NCBI GenBank assembly: GCA_041675905.1
Contig: JBAYSX010000003.1
Span: 62,001-126,000, forward strand
Source: Sandaracinobacteroides sp041675905
GTDB taxonomy: Bacteria > Pseudomonadota > Alphaproteobacteria > Sphingomonadales > Sphingomonadaceae
Direction: 5' to 3'
Length of the DNA: 64,000 nt
Each line of letters begins with the position of its first letter. Positions within the stretch are counted from its first letter, which is position 1. Of this stretch, positions 7,204 to 16,093 are shown piece after piece. The notes under the pieces are model-generated. The model saw nothing but the letters and a program-made list of their open reading frames with translations. It was not told where the DNA came from and did no database searches. Both the position numbers and the translations under genes were made by a program.

Positions 7204-7698
7204 ATGTCATTCTTGATCCTTGCCCCGGGTCTTGCCTCGGCGGTTGCCGTTTCGGCATTTGTGCTGCTGGCAGCCGAAGATGTGGAGCATCGCCGCATCC
7301 CGGACCGGTTCTCGGCTGCAATCGCCGCAACAGGCGTCCTGGCCTTGCCCGCGCTTCCGTTTTCGGAGGCGCTTTGGTCGCTGGCGTTGGGGGCGCTGGC
7401 GTTCGCCATCGGTCTTTGGGCTTTTGCGCGGGGATTGGTTGGCGGTGGTGATGTCAAGCTGTTGCCGGGCGCCATGCTCTGGGCGGGTCCGTCGTTACTG
7501 GCGCTATTTTCGGTCGCGATGGCGCTGGCATCGTTGGCGGTAGCCTTCGCGATCCTCGCGCGCCGGGCGCTTTGCCGTCGCCGGGATGTGGAGGTTGGCG
7601 CGTTGCATATGTCCTTGCCGCTGGGGCTCCCCATCGCGATTGCCGGCATCCTGATTATATTGCATCGCGTCGCGCTGTTGCCGATCGGGGCTTTGTAA
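7204..7698 (+). CDS. cpaA: Prepilin peptidase CpaA (TadV)
   Basis: Inner-membrane aspartic peptidase (A24 family) that removes the Flp leader. The 164-residue product is almost all membrane helices. The two catalytic aspartates are seen: one in AAEDVEHRRIPDRF (near residue 26) and one in the GxGD motif of GGGDVK (near 83). The N-terminal methylase domain of larger PilD enzymes is absent, as usual for CpaA. The ATG at 7204 is best placed for the GAGG ribosome site; ATG 7201 and GTG 7198 are alternatives. Confidence 0.92.
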   Translation: MSFLILAPGLASAVAVSAFVLLAAEDVEHRRIPDRFSAAIAATGVLALPALPFSEALWSLALGALAFAIGLWAFARGLVGGGDVKLLPGAMLWAGPSLLALFSVAMALASLAVAFAILARRALCRRRDVEVGALHMSLPLGLPIAIAGILIILHRVALLPIGAL

Positions 7699-7701
7699 GG
7701 C

Positions 7702-8682
7702 ATGCGCCGTGGTTGGCTGCTACTGGCCTGTGCACTGGTTCTGGGTGGCCTTGCAACACGCCTGACGGCGGGATGGCTCGACCGGGAAGCGGCGGCGCGA
7801 GCCAGCGGTGCGGAAATCGCCACCGTCGAAATCATCGTCGCCGAAACGGACCTGAATCCGGGCGACACGCTGATGGCCGGGAGGCTGCGGTGGCAGCCTT
7901 GGCCCGTAACGGCTTTACGACCGGAACATCTGGTAAAAGGCCGCGCCGATCCGTCCGTGTATCGCGGCTCCATGGTGCAGGGGCGTATCTTTCGGGGTGA
8001 ACCTCTGTTACCGGCGCATCTGGTGCCGCACGACGGCAAGGGTGTTTTGGCGGCGTTGGTCGCGCCTGGTCTTCGCGCCATCACAATTCCGGTTTCGGCA
8101 TCATCCGGCCTCGCCGGTTTTGTCGGGCCGGGGGACCGGGTCGACATTATCCTCACCGCGACCTTGCGCCAGGGCGGTCGTATCCTCGGGCAGACAGTCG
8201 CCGAAAATGTCCGTGTTCTGGCGATTGACCAGCGTGTCGGGCCGATAGGACCGACGGCCAGGGATGGCGAAGTACGGGTCACCGCACCAACCACGGTTAC
8301 GCTGGAGGTCTCGCCGCGCAGCGCTGAAAAAATAGCTGTCGCACAGGAACTTGGCCGGCTCTCCCTGTCCCTGCGGGATTTGAAGGCAAGGCGGCAGGCG
8401 GCGGGGTCCGACCTGGCGGGCGAGGGGCCGGGGCGGATATGGGACAGTGATATTACCCGCTTGCCGGTCGATTCCCTGTCAGGGCCGCCGCGCGCCCCCG
8501 CCATGATGATGTCCATGCGCAGTCATCCGCTGGCAGCGCCGGCCATATCCGCGACTGCGGCATCCAGGGACATCGTAGCCGAAAGAGCAAGGCCTGTCAG
8601 CCGAGGCGCGGATCCAGGTGTTCAGGTGGTGCGCGGAAATCGAGGTGATGGAACAGCATCGCGCCTGGCGGTGCAGCCATGA
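7702..8682 (+). CDS. cpaB: Tad pilus assembly protein CpaB (RcpC)
   Basis: Periplasmic/inner-membrane component of the Tad secretion channel. The 326-residue product has an N-terminal membrane anchor (about 4-24), an SAF domain (about 43-110, VAETDLNPGDTLMAGRLRWQPWP) and the RcpC domain (about 115-235, with VGPGDRVDIILT). The C-terminal 80 residues are Pro/Ser/Arg rich and probably disordered, with no match I recognise. It overlaps cpaC by four bases (ATGA), so the two are translationally coupled. Confidence 0.92.
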   Translation: MRRGWLLLACALVLGGLATRLTAGWLDREAAARASGAEIATVEIIVAETDLNPGDTLMAGRLRWQPWPVTALRPEHLVKGRADPSVYRGSMVQGRIFRGEPLLPAHLVPHDGKGVLAALVAPGLRAITIPVSASSGLAGFVGPGDRVDIILTATLRQGGRILGQTVAENVRVLAIDQRVGPIGPTARDGEVRVTAPTTVTLEVSPRSAEKIAVAQELGRLSLSLRDLKARRQAAGSDLAGEGPGRIWDSDITRLPVDSLSGPPRAPAMMMSMRSHPLAAPAISATAASRDIVAERARPVSRGADPGVQVVRGNRGDGTASRLAVQP

Positions 8683-9944
8683 TGCGCGGGATCACCCTTT
8701 CAGGTTTACTGGTGCTCTTGTCGCCGCAAACCGTGGCTGCCGGCACCATTGTCTCGGACAGTAACATGTCTGCGCCGGTTGCGGTCGAGGTAGGCAAGGG
8801 CCGTCTGCTCCGGCTGGGGAGGCCCGTGGCTTCGGTATTTGTGGCAGACCCGGCAGTAGCGGACGTCGAGGTGCGTTCGCCCCGCCTGATCTATCTTTAT
8901 GGCAAGTCTGCCGGCGAAACGAGTTTCTTCGCCGTGGATTCAGCGGATCAGACGGTCGACAGTTTCACCGTTCAGGTGCGCTACGATGAATCCATGCTGC
9001 GCGCTGCCTTCGCCCAAAGCCTGCCGGGACGGTATATTGGCATCGCCATGGCCAACGACACGCTCATCCTGTCCGGGCGTATGGAAACGGCATCCGAAGC
9101 CGAGGATGCGATGGAAATCGCCCGGCGCTTCGTACCTGGTCAGGATCGTGCGCGAATCCTCAACCGGCTGGAAGTGGATGCGCCGACGCAGGTGAATTTG
9201 CGCGTGCGGATTGTGGAAGTGTCGCGTGATGTCGTGCGGCAACTGGGCTTCAACTGGGATATGGTTGGCCGCTTCGGCGATGTTACCATCGGACTGGCGA
9301 CTGGTAACCCGGTGACGGATCGCGGTGCGTTTCTCACCCGCAACAACAATACCGACAGTCTGCTTGGCGCGTTGCGCGGGGGTAAACTCAGCATCAATGG
9401 CTTGATCGATGCGCTGGATGAACGCGGTCTGGCGCATATTCTGGCCGAGCCCAACCTGACCGCCTTGTCTGGCGTTCCGGCCAGCTTTCTGGCGGGGGGC
9501 GAATATCCCATTCCCGTGCCCCAGGAAAATAACGTCATCACAATCGACTACAAGCGTTTCGGCGTCAGCCTTGCCTTCGTCGCGACGATCGTGGACGGCG
9601 GACGCATCAATCTGGTGGTCAAGCCCGAGGTCAGCCAGTTGACGACAAGCGGCGCGCTGACGATGAACGGCACGATGGTGCCGGCGCTGACGACCCGGCG
9701 GGTGGAAACCACGGTCGATCTGGCCTCCGGGCAGAGTTTCGCGCTTGCCGGGTTATTGCAAACGGATGCGCGGCAGGAATTGCGGAAATTTCCGGGACTG
9801 GGCGATATTCCCGTTTTGGGCGAACTGTTCCGGTCACGCCGTTTTGCGCGAAATGAAACCGAACTGGTTGTAATTGTTACACCATTTTTGGTGCGCCCCG
9901 TACATAATGCCGATGTGCATATTCCGGTGGCGGGAAAACCATAA
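8679..9944 (+). CDS. cpaC: Tad pilus secretin CpaC (RcpA)
   Basis: Outer-membrane secretin through which the Flp pilus is extruded. The 421-residue product has a signal peptide (to about 22), the pilus-secretin N-terminal domain (about 30-105, GRLLRLGRPVASVFVADPAVADVEV), a BON-like segment (about 105-165) and the secretin beta-barrel domain (about 230-405) ending VIVTPFLVRP. This length is normal for the RcpA/CpaC type. The stop codon shares one base with the cpaD start (TAATG). Confidence 0.94.
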   Translation: MMRGITLSGLLVLLSPQTVAAGTIVSDSNMSAPVAVEVGKGRLLRLGRPVASVFVADPAVADVEVRSPRLIYLYGKSAGETSFFAVDSADQTVDSFTVQVRYDESMLRAAFAQSLPGRYIGIAMANDTLILSGRMETASEAEDAMEIARRFVPGQDRARILNRLEVDAPTQVNLRVRIVEVSRDVVRQLGFNWDMVGRFGDVTIGLATGNPVTDRGAFLTRNNNTDSLLGALRGGKLSINGLIDALDERGLAHILAEPNLTALSGVPASFLAGGEYPIPVPQENNVITIDYKRFGVSLAFVATIVDGGRINLVVKPEVSQLTTSGALTMNGTMVPALTTRRVETTVDLASGQSFALAGLLQTDARQELRKFPGLGDIPVLGELFRSRRFARNETELVVIVTPFLVRPVHNADVHIPVAGKP

Positions 9945-10243
9945 TGTATCGTTTTTTGCTGTTGTTGTTGTTCGTCGCGCCAGCGGCGCTCGCCGAAAAG
10001 GCATGGATCGGCGATATTCCCGGATGTTCGCGTGCTGCTGCCGCCAGTGGGCAGCGCCTGCCTTTTGGGTGCGCCAATGCGCTCAATCTCGCGGCCATGT
10101 TGAACGACCCTGATGATCTGAAAGGACCCGGCATCCTGTCGCCCGCACGCGGCGAGGTAGCGCTGGGCGCCGTGGGCCGTTACCGTACCGAAAAGGTGGC
10201 GCCGCTGCCCGATGCCCAGATCGGGCAACGCCCGGGCGACTGA
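9944..10243 (+). CDS. cpaD: Minimal CpaD-like pilus protein
   Basis: A 99-residue exported protein in the place of CpaD, the pilus-assembly lipoprotein that is usually about 200 residues or longer. Seen: a signal peptide (first 17 residues, ending AALA) and the C-terminal CpaD signature FGCANALNLAAMLNDPDDLKGPG (about 46-68). The N-terminal part of normal CpaD and the lipobox Cys are both absent. Position between cpaC and cpaE and one-base overlap with cpaC support the call. Whether it is a functional reduced form is unknown. Confidence 0.75.
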   Translation: MYRFLLLLLFVAPAALAEKAWIGDIPGCSRAAAASGQRLPFGCANALNLAAMLNDPDDLKGPGILSPARGEVALGAVGRYRTEKVAPLPDAQIGQRPGD

Positions 10244-10261
10244 CACGAAAGCCACGCCACG

Positions 10262-11512
10262 ATGGCCCTGTTGCAACCCCTGGCTCCGGCTGACGTTTTC
10301 GTCGGCGAACCACTGCGCATCCTTGCGTTCGCCACGGACGCATCCAGCCGTCATTGTCTGCGCAAGGTGCTGACGATGCGCGGCTGGAGGCATGCAGAGG
10401 TGCGCGAAGGCGGGGTAGACGCGGCCCATTCATCGCTCGCCAGCGAGGTTGCCGCGCCGGATGTGCTGGTGATCGACCTCGACGCGTGCGCGACACCGTT
10501 GCCGGCCGTCGATGCGTTGGCCGATGTGTGCCCCGGCAACCTTAAAGTATTGGCGATCGGTACAGAGAACGATGTTGGGTTATTTCGCGCCCTGCGCGGG
10601 TTGGGGGTGATGGACTATTTGCCGAAACCGCTCGATCAGCATGATCTGGCGTCCGCCCTTGCCGCTGCCGTCAGTCAGCGGGATTGTCCGCCTGACAAGC
10701 CACGATTTTCACCTCGTCGGGGCGAAGTGATCGCCTTTCTGGGCGCGCGTGGTGGAGCTGGCGTTACGGCGGTAGCATTGGCCATGGCACATCGGCTGGC
10801 GTCCACTCGCCGCACGGTGTTTTTCGATCTGGATTTGCAGGCCGGCACCGCCATGCTCGATCTGGATGCGGAGGTGTCGCCGGGGCTTGCCGAACTGATG
10901 CTGTCGCCAGACCGTGTGGATCAGGCGGTGCTGGAAGCCGCGTTGAGACCGCATCCCCTCGGTTTCTCGTTGCTGACAGCGGAGGAGCCTTTGGATCGCC
11001 CCCTCGTTATCAAACCGGAAGGTGTGCAGGCGCTGTTGTCGGCGTTGGCCAGTCATGCCGATTGTGTTGTGGTGGATATGCCACGCCGACTTGACGACGC
11101 GGGCAGGGCACTGTTGCGTTTGGCTGATCGGGCGGTGATCGTTGCGCCGCAAACACTCCCCGGTGTCAGGGAAACACAGCGGTTGGCGAGCCTGATTACA
11201 GGGTTGCGCGCCGGGCAGCGGCCAGTCCTGATTGCCAATCGTACCGGTGAAACAGATGGTGAGGTGGCTGCTGCCGATTTCGAGCGGACGGCCGGAGGAT
11301 CGCTGGCGGCACGAATCCCTTATGTGCCGAAAATCGCCGGGACCGCGGCCGTGCAGGCAACTGCCTTGTCTGCCATTGGCGTAAAATCGCCGCTGCTACG
11401 CGAACTGGACCTCGCAATCCGGGCGCTGGAACTTTCAGCGGTCCCTGTTGCTGGACCTGATGCTGCCGCGGTTAATCGGCATCGGTCCTTGTTGCGGTGG
11501 ATAAAATTATGA
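10262..11512 (+). CDS. cpaE: Tad pilus assembly ATPase CpaE (TadZ)
   Basis: ParA/MinD-like protein that places the Tad machinery, often at a cell pole. The 416-residue product has an N-terminal receiver-like domain (about 18-140) and a P-loop domain (about 155-400). The Walker A region is GARGGAGVTAVA: the MinD-type Lys residues are missing, as in many TadZ/CpaE proteins, so ATP hydrolysis may be weak. The stop overlaps the cpaF ATG at 11509 (ATGA). Confidence 0.9.
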   Translation: MALLQPLAPADVFVGEPLRILAFATDASSRHCLRKVLTMRGWRHAEVREGGVDAAHSSLASEVAAPDVLVIDLDACATPLPAVDALADVCPGNLKVLAIGTENDVGLFRALRGLGVMDYLPKPLDQHDLASALAAAVSQRDCPPDKPRFSPRRGEVIAFLGARGGAGVTAVALAMAHRLASTRRTVFFDLDLQAGTAMLDLDAEVSPGLAELMLSPDRVDQAVLEAALRPHPLGFSLLTAEEPLDRPLVIKPEGVQALLSALASHADCVVVDMPRRLDDAGRALLRLADRAVIVAPQTLPGVRETQRLASLITGLRAGQRPVLIANRTGETDGEVAAADFERTAGGSLAARIPYVPKIAGTAAVQATALSAIGVKSPLLRELDLAIRALELSAVPVAGPDAAAVNRHRSLLRWIKL

Positions 11513-13104
11513 ACGGTTTCGGGCGGCGCTCCCCGTTGGCTGTCACGCGCCCTGTGATGGATCCGCCGGATATTCCACGGGCAGTTCCAACGGACCAGGC
11601 CACGGCGCGAGCGCTGCTACAGCCGCTGATTGCACGTCAATTCGATCCGGCGGAAGCTTGTGAGCAACCACGTGGCACGCTGGCGAACGCGATCGGAAAC
11701 CTGATTACGCAGACCCTTGAAGCGCAAGGGCGCATCCTGGAACGGCGCGCACATCGGGAACTGGTCACGCATTTCGTAAACGGACTGGTGGGCGCGGGGA
11801 GGCTGATCAATCCGGAAAAACCACCATCGGGCAATCGCGTGATATCCGCCGCTGAACGCGCGTTACCGTTGGTGATGCCAAAATTGCTGGAACGGATCGA
11901 CACGGCAGCGGCCTCCACCATGACTCGCGGTGAACTGGGGCGGCGGTTGCGTGACATGGTTACTGCGGTGCTGACGGAATCGATGCTGTCGCTGAATGCC
12001 GTCGAGCAACGCGAACTGGTCAGTCTGTTGATCGACGACATGCTGGGGCTTGGTCCACTGGAGCCCTTGCTGGCGGACGACAGCATAACCGACATATTAT
12101 GCAATGGACCGGGTCAGATATATGTGGAGCGGAAGGGAAAGCTGGAGCCCGCTAACGCCCGCTTTCGCAGCACAGAGCATATGATGGGTGTGATTACCCG
12201 CATTGTCAGCAACATTGGCCGCCGCATTGACGAAGCCAACCCGCTGGTCGATGCGCGACTGGCCGATGGCAGCCGGGTCAATATCATCATTCCGCCGCTG
12301 GCGCTGGATGGGCCGGCCATTTCCATCCGCAAGTTCACCCGTCAGACGCTGGATCTCGACCGGATGGTGGAACAGGGCAATATGTCGCCGGCGATGGCGA
12401 TGACCCTGAAAATCGCCACTCGGGCGCGTCTGAATATCCTGATTTCCGGGGGCACCGGATCGGGGAAAACGACCTTGCTGAATGCACTCTCGAAAATGAT
12501 CGCTCCGGATGAGCGCGTCGTTACCATCGAGGATGCCGCCGAACTGCAAATGCAGCAGCCGCATGTCGTACGGCTGGAAACGCGGCCGTCCAATCTGGAA
12601 GGGCGCGGTGAGGTGACCCAGCGCGATTTGCTGAAGAATGCGCTGCGGATGCGTCCGGATCGCATCATTCTTGGCGAAATTCGCGGCGCGGAAGCGCTGG
12701 ACATGCTGCAGGCGATGAATACCGGCCATGATGGTTCGCTGGGCACCATCCATGCCAATCGCCCCCGCGAAGCTCTGACGCGGTTGGAGAATATGGTTGC
12801 CATGGCCGGCTTCCGGTTACCGTCGGGGGCGGTGCGCAGCCAGATCGCTGACGCTGTGCAGCTGGTGATCCAGACCGCCCGCATGCGGGATGGGATGCGC
12901 CGCATCACCAGCATCGCCGAGGTGACCGGCGTAGAAAGCCAGAGTTTCACCATGCAGGAGTTGTTCGCCTTCCGGCAGACCGGAACCCGCAGCGACGGGA
13001 GCCTCGTCGGCAATTTTGAAAGCACAGGTGTGCGACCCCATTTTCTGGAACGGGCCGCGGCTTTTGACCTTGGAGAGTTGCTGCTGGAGGCGATGGCCTC
13101 ATGA
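11509..13104 (+). CDS. cpaF: Tad secretion ATPase CpaF (TadA)
   Basis: Hexameric type II/IV secretion ATPase that powers Flp pilus assembly. The 531-residue product carries the N-terminal helical domain and the RecA-like domain, with Walker A GGTGSGKTT at about 314-322, an Asp box (VVTIEDAAEL), Walker B (DRIILGEIRG) and the His box near GHDGSLGTIHAN. The ATG at 11509 overlaps the cpaE stop and is preferred over an in-frame ATG at 11497. The stop overlaps the tadB start by four bases. Confidence 0.95.
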   Translation: MNGFGRRSPLAVTRPVMDPPDIPRAVPTDQATARALLQPLIARQFDPAEACEQPRGTLANAIGNLITQTLEAQGRILERRAHRELVTHFVNGLVGAGRLINPEKPPSGNRVISAAERALPLVMPKLLERIDTAAASTMTRGELGRRLRDMVTAVLTESMLSLNAVEQRELVSLLIDDMLGLGPLEPLLADDSITDILCNGPGQIYVERKGKLEPANARFRSTEHMMGVITRIVSNIGRRIDEANPLVDARLADGSRVNIIIPPLALDGPAISIRKFTRQTLDLDRMVEQGNMSPAMAMTLKIATRARLNILISGGTGSGKTTLLNALSKMIAPDERVVTIEDAAELQMQQPHVVRLETRPSNLEGRGEVTQRDLLKNALRMRPDRIILGEIRGAEALDMLQAMNTGHDGSLGTIHANRPREALTRLENMVAMAGFRLPSGAVRSQIADAVQLVIQTARMRDGMRRITSIAEVTGVESQSFTMQELFAFRQTGTRSDGSLVGNFESTGVRPHFLERAAAFDLGELLLEAMAS

Positions 13105-14096
13105 CCGCATCCGGGTTCGCGCTGCTGTTGACTGCGTTGGGGCTTGCCGCGGGGGTTCTGCTGCTTCGCGCTGTCCGTCACATGATGACGCATGCCAAAC
13201 TGTCCGCGCGGGTCCAGGCTGTCGAACTTGCGGGTGTTGCACGGCTGCGGCCCCCGCCAGCCGGCCGGTCTCCAGGCGAGGGCGGCGATATATTGTTGCG
13301 AAGGAAAAACGGTGGTTTTCCGGGTTGGCTGAAAGTCCGCTGGGGCGGCTTCGATGCCCTGTACGCCTGGTTCACCGTTGCCGGCGTGGGCCGGAATTTT
13401 ATGCAGTTTTTGCTGGTGCTGGTGACTGCTGCGCTCGTATTGACGGCCCTGCTGACGTTCCTCACCGGCAATCCCGGGTTGTCGTTCTTGCTCGCTGTCG
13501 TAATATGCAGCCTGTCGATGCGACTGATAGGGAACTCACGGTTAGCGCAGCGGCGGCGGCAATTTCTCTTGCTGTTACCTGATGCGTTGGGGCTGATGGT
13601 GCGCGGTTTGCGTGCGGGCGCGCCGATTGGCCGCTGCGTTGAAGAGGTGGGCCGCGAACTGGCGGACCCGGTAGGCGAAATATTCCGCCGCGCGCAGGAT
13701 CAGGTGCGCCTTGGCCAGCCGCTGGAGAAAGCGCTGGCAGCCGAAACGCGTGCGCTGGACATAAAGCCGATGGCATTTCTGCTCGTTACCCTGTCAGTCC
13801 AGCGGGAAACCGGGGGGAACCTCGTGGAATCGCTTGAAAAACTGGTGCATGTTTTAAACAGGCGCGAGCAGATGGAACTGAAAATCCGGGCGCTTTCCTC
13901 CGAAGCGCGGGCGAGTGCTGCTATTATCGGGAGCCTGCCGCTGGTGATGGCCGCCCTGATGTGGATAACGACGCCCGATTATATCGCACCGCTGTTTACA
14001 ACCGGCGCAGGCCGCGTGATGTTGGGCGGCGCGGCGCTGAGCCTGACCGTTGGCGTGCTGTTGATGGTCTGGATGGTGCGGTTTGAATTCCGATGA
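13101..14096 (+). CDS. tadB: Tad inner-membrane platform protein TadB
   Basis: Inner-membrane protein of the T2SSF (GspF) family that works with TadC as the assembly platform above CpaF. The 331-residue product has an N-terminal membrane segment, two further membrane segments near 95-140, the T2SSF cytoplasmic domain (about 150-285, LLLLPDALGLMVRGLRAG...) and two C-terminal segments. It overlaps cpaF and tadC by four bases at each end. Confidence 0.92.
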   Translation: MTASGFALLLTALGLAAGVLLLRAVRHMMTHAKLSARVQAVELAGVARLRPPPAGRSPGEGGDILLRRKNGGFPGWLKVRWGGFDALYAWFTVAGVGRNFMQFLLVLVTAALVLTALLTFLTGNPGLSFLLAVVICSLSMRLIGNSRLAQRRRQFLLLLPDALGLMVRGLRAGAPIGRCVEEVGRELADPVGEIFRRAQDQVRLGQPLEKALAAETRALDIKPMAFLLVTLSVQRETGGNLVESLEKLVHVLNRREQMELKIRALSSEARASAAIIGSLPLVMAALMWITTPDYIAPLFTTGAGRVMLGGAALSLTVGVLLMVWMVRFEFR

Positions 14097-14992
14097 GCGC
14101 GGTTTTGCCGGCGATCGTGGGTGGCGCCGTGGCGTTGCTGGTGATGGCGTTCGGACGCCGCGGAGTGCCGCGCTACAGGATGGCGCGAAGGCTCCGGCGA
14201 CTATCCGACGCGGCCGTACAGAGCGATCAGATATCCGGTGCGCGCAAGTTGTGGCTGGCTCGCATTGGCGAATTTGTCGCATGGCTTGGTCTGGATACGC
14301 CGGCGTCGCGCCGCAAACTTGTCACCGCTCTGGCACGCGCCGGATTGCGGCAGCGTCATGCGGTGCTGATCTACCAGATCAGTTCGCTTTCTGCCCCCGG
14401 GGTCATGGCCTTGATGGTTTGGACGGTTGCGCCGGCGGTGACGGATGCCCCGAGACTGCTGGTTGCGTTGGCCGGAGTTGCCGCTGGCGGGGTCGCACCT
14501 GGCCTGTGGCTGGCTAACCGTACCACCCGTCGACAAGATGCGCTGCGCCGGCAATTCGCCGATATGCTGGATCTATATGTCATTTGCGTAGAAGCGGGGC
14601 TCAGTCTTGATGCAGCGATGGCGCGGGTCGCTCGTGAAATCCGCCCTGCCGCACCGGAACTGGCCGACGAATTGCAGTTGACCGCGATAGAATTGGGGTT
14701 TCTGCCCGACCGGCGGGAAGCATTCAGCAATTTGTTACACCGCGTGACGCTACCGGAATTTCGCGGTCTTGTCGGGATGTTCGAACAAACAGAACATTAT
14801 GGAACGCCATTGGCGGATTCCCTACGGATACTGTCGCAGGAATATCGTAAGGACGGGCTGCTGAAAGCCGAAGACAAAGCCGCGCGGCTACCGGCGATTT
14901 TAACGGTGCCGATGATTATTTTCATCCTGCCGCCGCTATTCATCGTGCTGATCGGGCCGGCTATCCTGCAACTGCTGGCCGCAGGATTTTAA
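14093..14992 (+). CDS. tadC: Tad inner-membrane platform protein TadC
   Basis: Second T2SSF-family platform protein of the Tad pilus. The 299-residue product has membrane segments near 5-20, 95-145 and 265-295, and a T2SSF domain (about 155-285, QFADMLDLYVICVEAGLSLDAAMARVA). It is the last gene of the operon here; the minor pilins TadE/F, TadG and the lipoprotein TadD are not adjacent. The convergent dacA gene ends one base away, leaving no room for a separate terminator. Confidence 0.92.
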   Translation: MSAVLPAIVGGAVALLVMAFGRRGVPRYRMARRLRRLSDAAVQSDQISGARKLWLARIGEFVAWLGLDTPASRRKLVTALARAGLRQRHAVLIYQISSLSAPGVMALMVWTVAPAVTDAPRLLVALAGVAAGGVAPGLWLANRTTRRQDALRRQFADMLDLYVICVEAGLSLDAAMARVAREIRPAAPELADELQLTAIELGFLPDRREAFSNLLHRVTLPEFRGLVGMFEQTEHYGTPLADSLRILSQEYRKDGLLKAEDKAARLPAILTVPMIIFILPPLFIVLIGPAILQLLAAGF

Positions 14993-14993
14993 C

Positions 14994-16031
14994 CTACCTC
15001 CGTCGTGGGAGTCGTGCGGGCGTAGCCTCCGGTTCGGCGCTGCCTTGTTCCACCAGATTCAGCAACAGGGCATCGTTCAGATCGCCCGGTTCAGCCAGCA
15101 TGTCCGCGACCTGGATATTGCGGTTCTGGCGGCGGGCGCTCAGCACCGTGAAACCCGATTCCAGCAGGCTTTCGACATTGGCGTCTCGCGCAACGCGGCT
15201 CGGCCCGCCGAGCACCACGGCGATCAATCGCCGGCCATCGCGCACCGCCGAGGCTGCGAGCGTAAAGCCGGCAGCGTTGGTGAATCCGGTCTTGATACCG
15301 TCCGTTCCAGGGAACGTGCGCAACAGATGGTTGTGGTTACGCAGCACCTGATCGCCAAAGGTGAATTGCTGTTGCTGGAAGTAGCTATAATATTGTGGAA
15401 AATTTTCGATCATGGCAAGCGACAATACGGCGATGTCGCGCGCCGTCGTCACCTGGCGCGGATCGGGCAGGCCGTTCGGATTGACAAAACGGCTGTTGCG
15501 CATGCCGAGTTCGCGGGCCCGCAAGGTCATCAACCGACCAAATTCGGCGGTTGAGCCGGAAATATGTTCCGCCAGCGCCACCGATACGTCATTGGCAGAT
15601 TTGGTGGCGAGCGAGCGAATTGCCTGATCCACCGTCAGCGTGCCGCCCACCCGCAAGCCCAGTTTCGATGGTGGCTGGGCGGCGGCGTTGCGGCTCATCA
15701 CAATCTTGTCGTCGAGCTGCAGGGTGCCGGCGGCCAACCGTTCGAAGACCATATACAGCGTCATCACTTTGGTGATGGATGCCGGGAAGCGTTCGGAATC
15801 GGCCTGACGCGAATAAAGCACTTCGCCACTTTCCGCATCCACCAGATAAGCGGCATATTTTGGCTGCGTAAACAGGCTTGTAGCGGCAACAGGCGCTTCC
15901 ACCACCGGGGTCAGCAACGTGGCGCTGGCAAGGGCCACGGCCAGGCAGGCGGAACGCAGCGTCTTTCCAAAAACGGTTTTCGCCGGCTCCCTGGATCCGG
16001 CAAGCATATTGCTATTTATCAAGCTGTTCAT
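14994..16031 (-). CDS. dacA: D-alanyl-D-alanine carboxypeptidase (PBP5/6-type, peptidase S11)
   Basis: Periplasmic low-molecular-mass penicillin-binding protein that trims the terminal D-Ala of peptidoglycan pentapeptides. The 345-residue product has a signal sequence (hydrophobic 25-50), and the three active-site motifs S85-I-T-K88, S145-A-N147 and K247-T-G249. The C-terminal extension is shorter than in E. coli PBP5 and lacks an obvious amphipathic anchor, so it may be soluble or anchored by its N terminus. It lies downstream of lysK on the same strand. Confidence 0.92.
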   Translation of the reverse strand: MNSLINSNMLAGSREPAKTVFGKTLRSACLAVALASATLLTPVVEAPVAATSLFTQPKYAAYLVDAESGEVLYSRQADSERFPASITKVMTLYMVFERLAAGTLQLDDKIVMSRNAAAQPPSKLGLRVGGTLTVDQAIRSLATKSANDVSVALAEHISGSTAEFGRLMTLRARELGMRNSRFVNPNGLPDPRQVTTARDIAVLSLAMIENFPQYYSYFQQQQFTFGDQVLRNHNHLLRTFPGTDGIKTGFTNAAGFTLAASAVRDGRRLIAVVLGGPSRVARDANVESLLESGFTVLSARRQNRNIQVADMLAEPGDLNDALLLNLVEQGSAEPEATPARLPRRR

Positions 16032-16093
16032 GCGTGCACCTTATCCCTTATGGGAACTATATATCCTGTTTTGCCTGGGCTGTCAGCCCATGG

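Noticed and set aside
7170..8516. 448-codon minus-strand ORF
   Set aside because: Fully antisense to cpaA and cpaB; low-complexity Ser/Ala/Arg composition typical of a shadow frame in GC-rich DNA.
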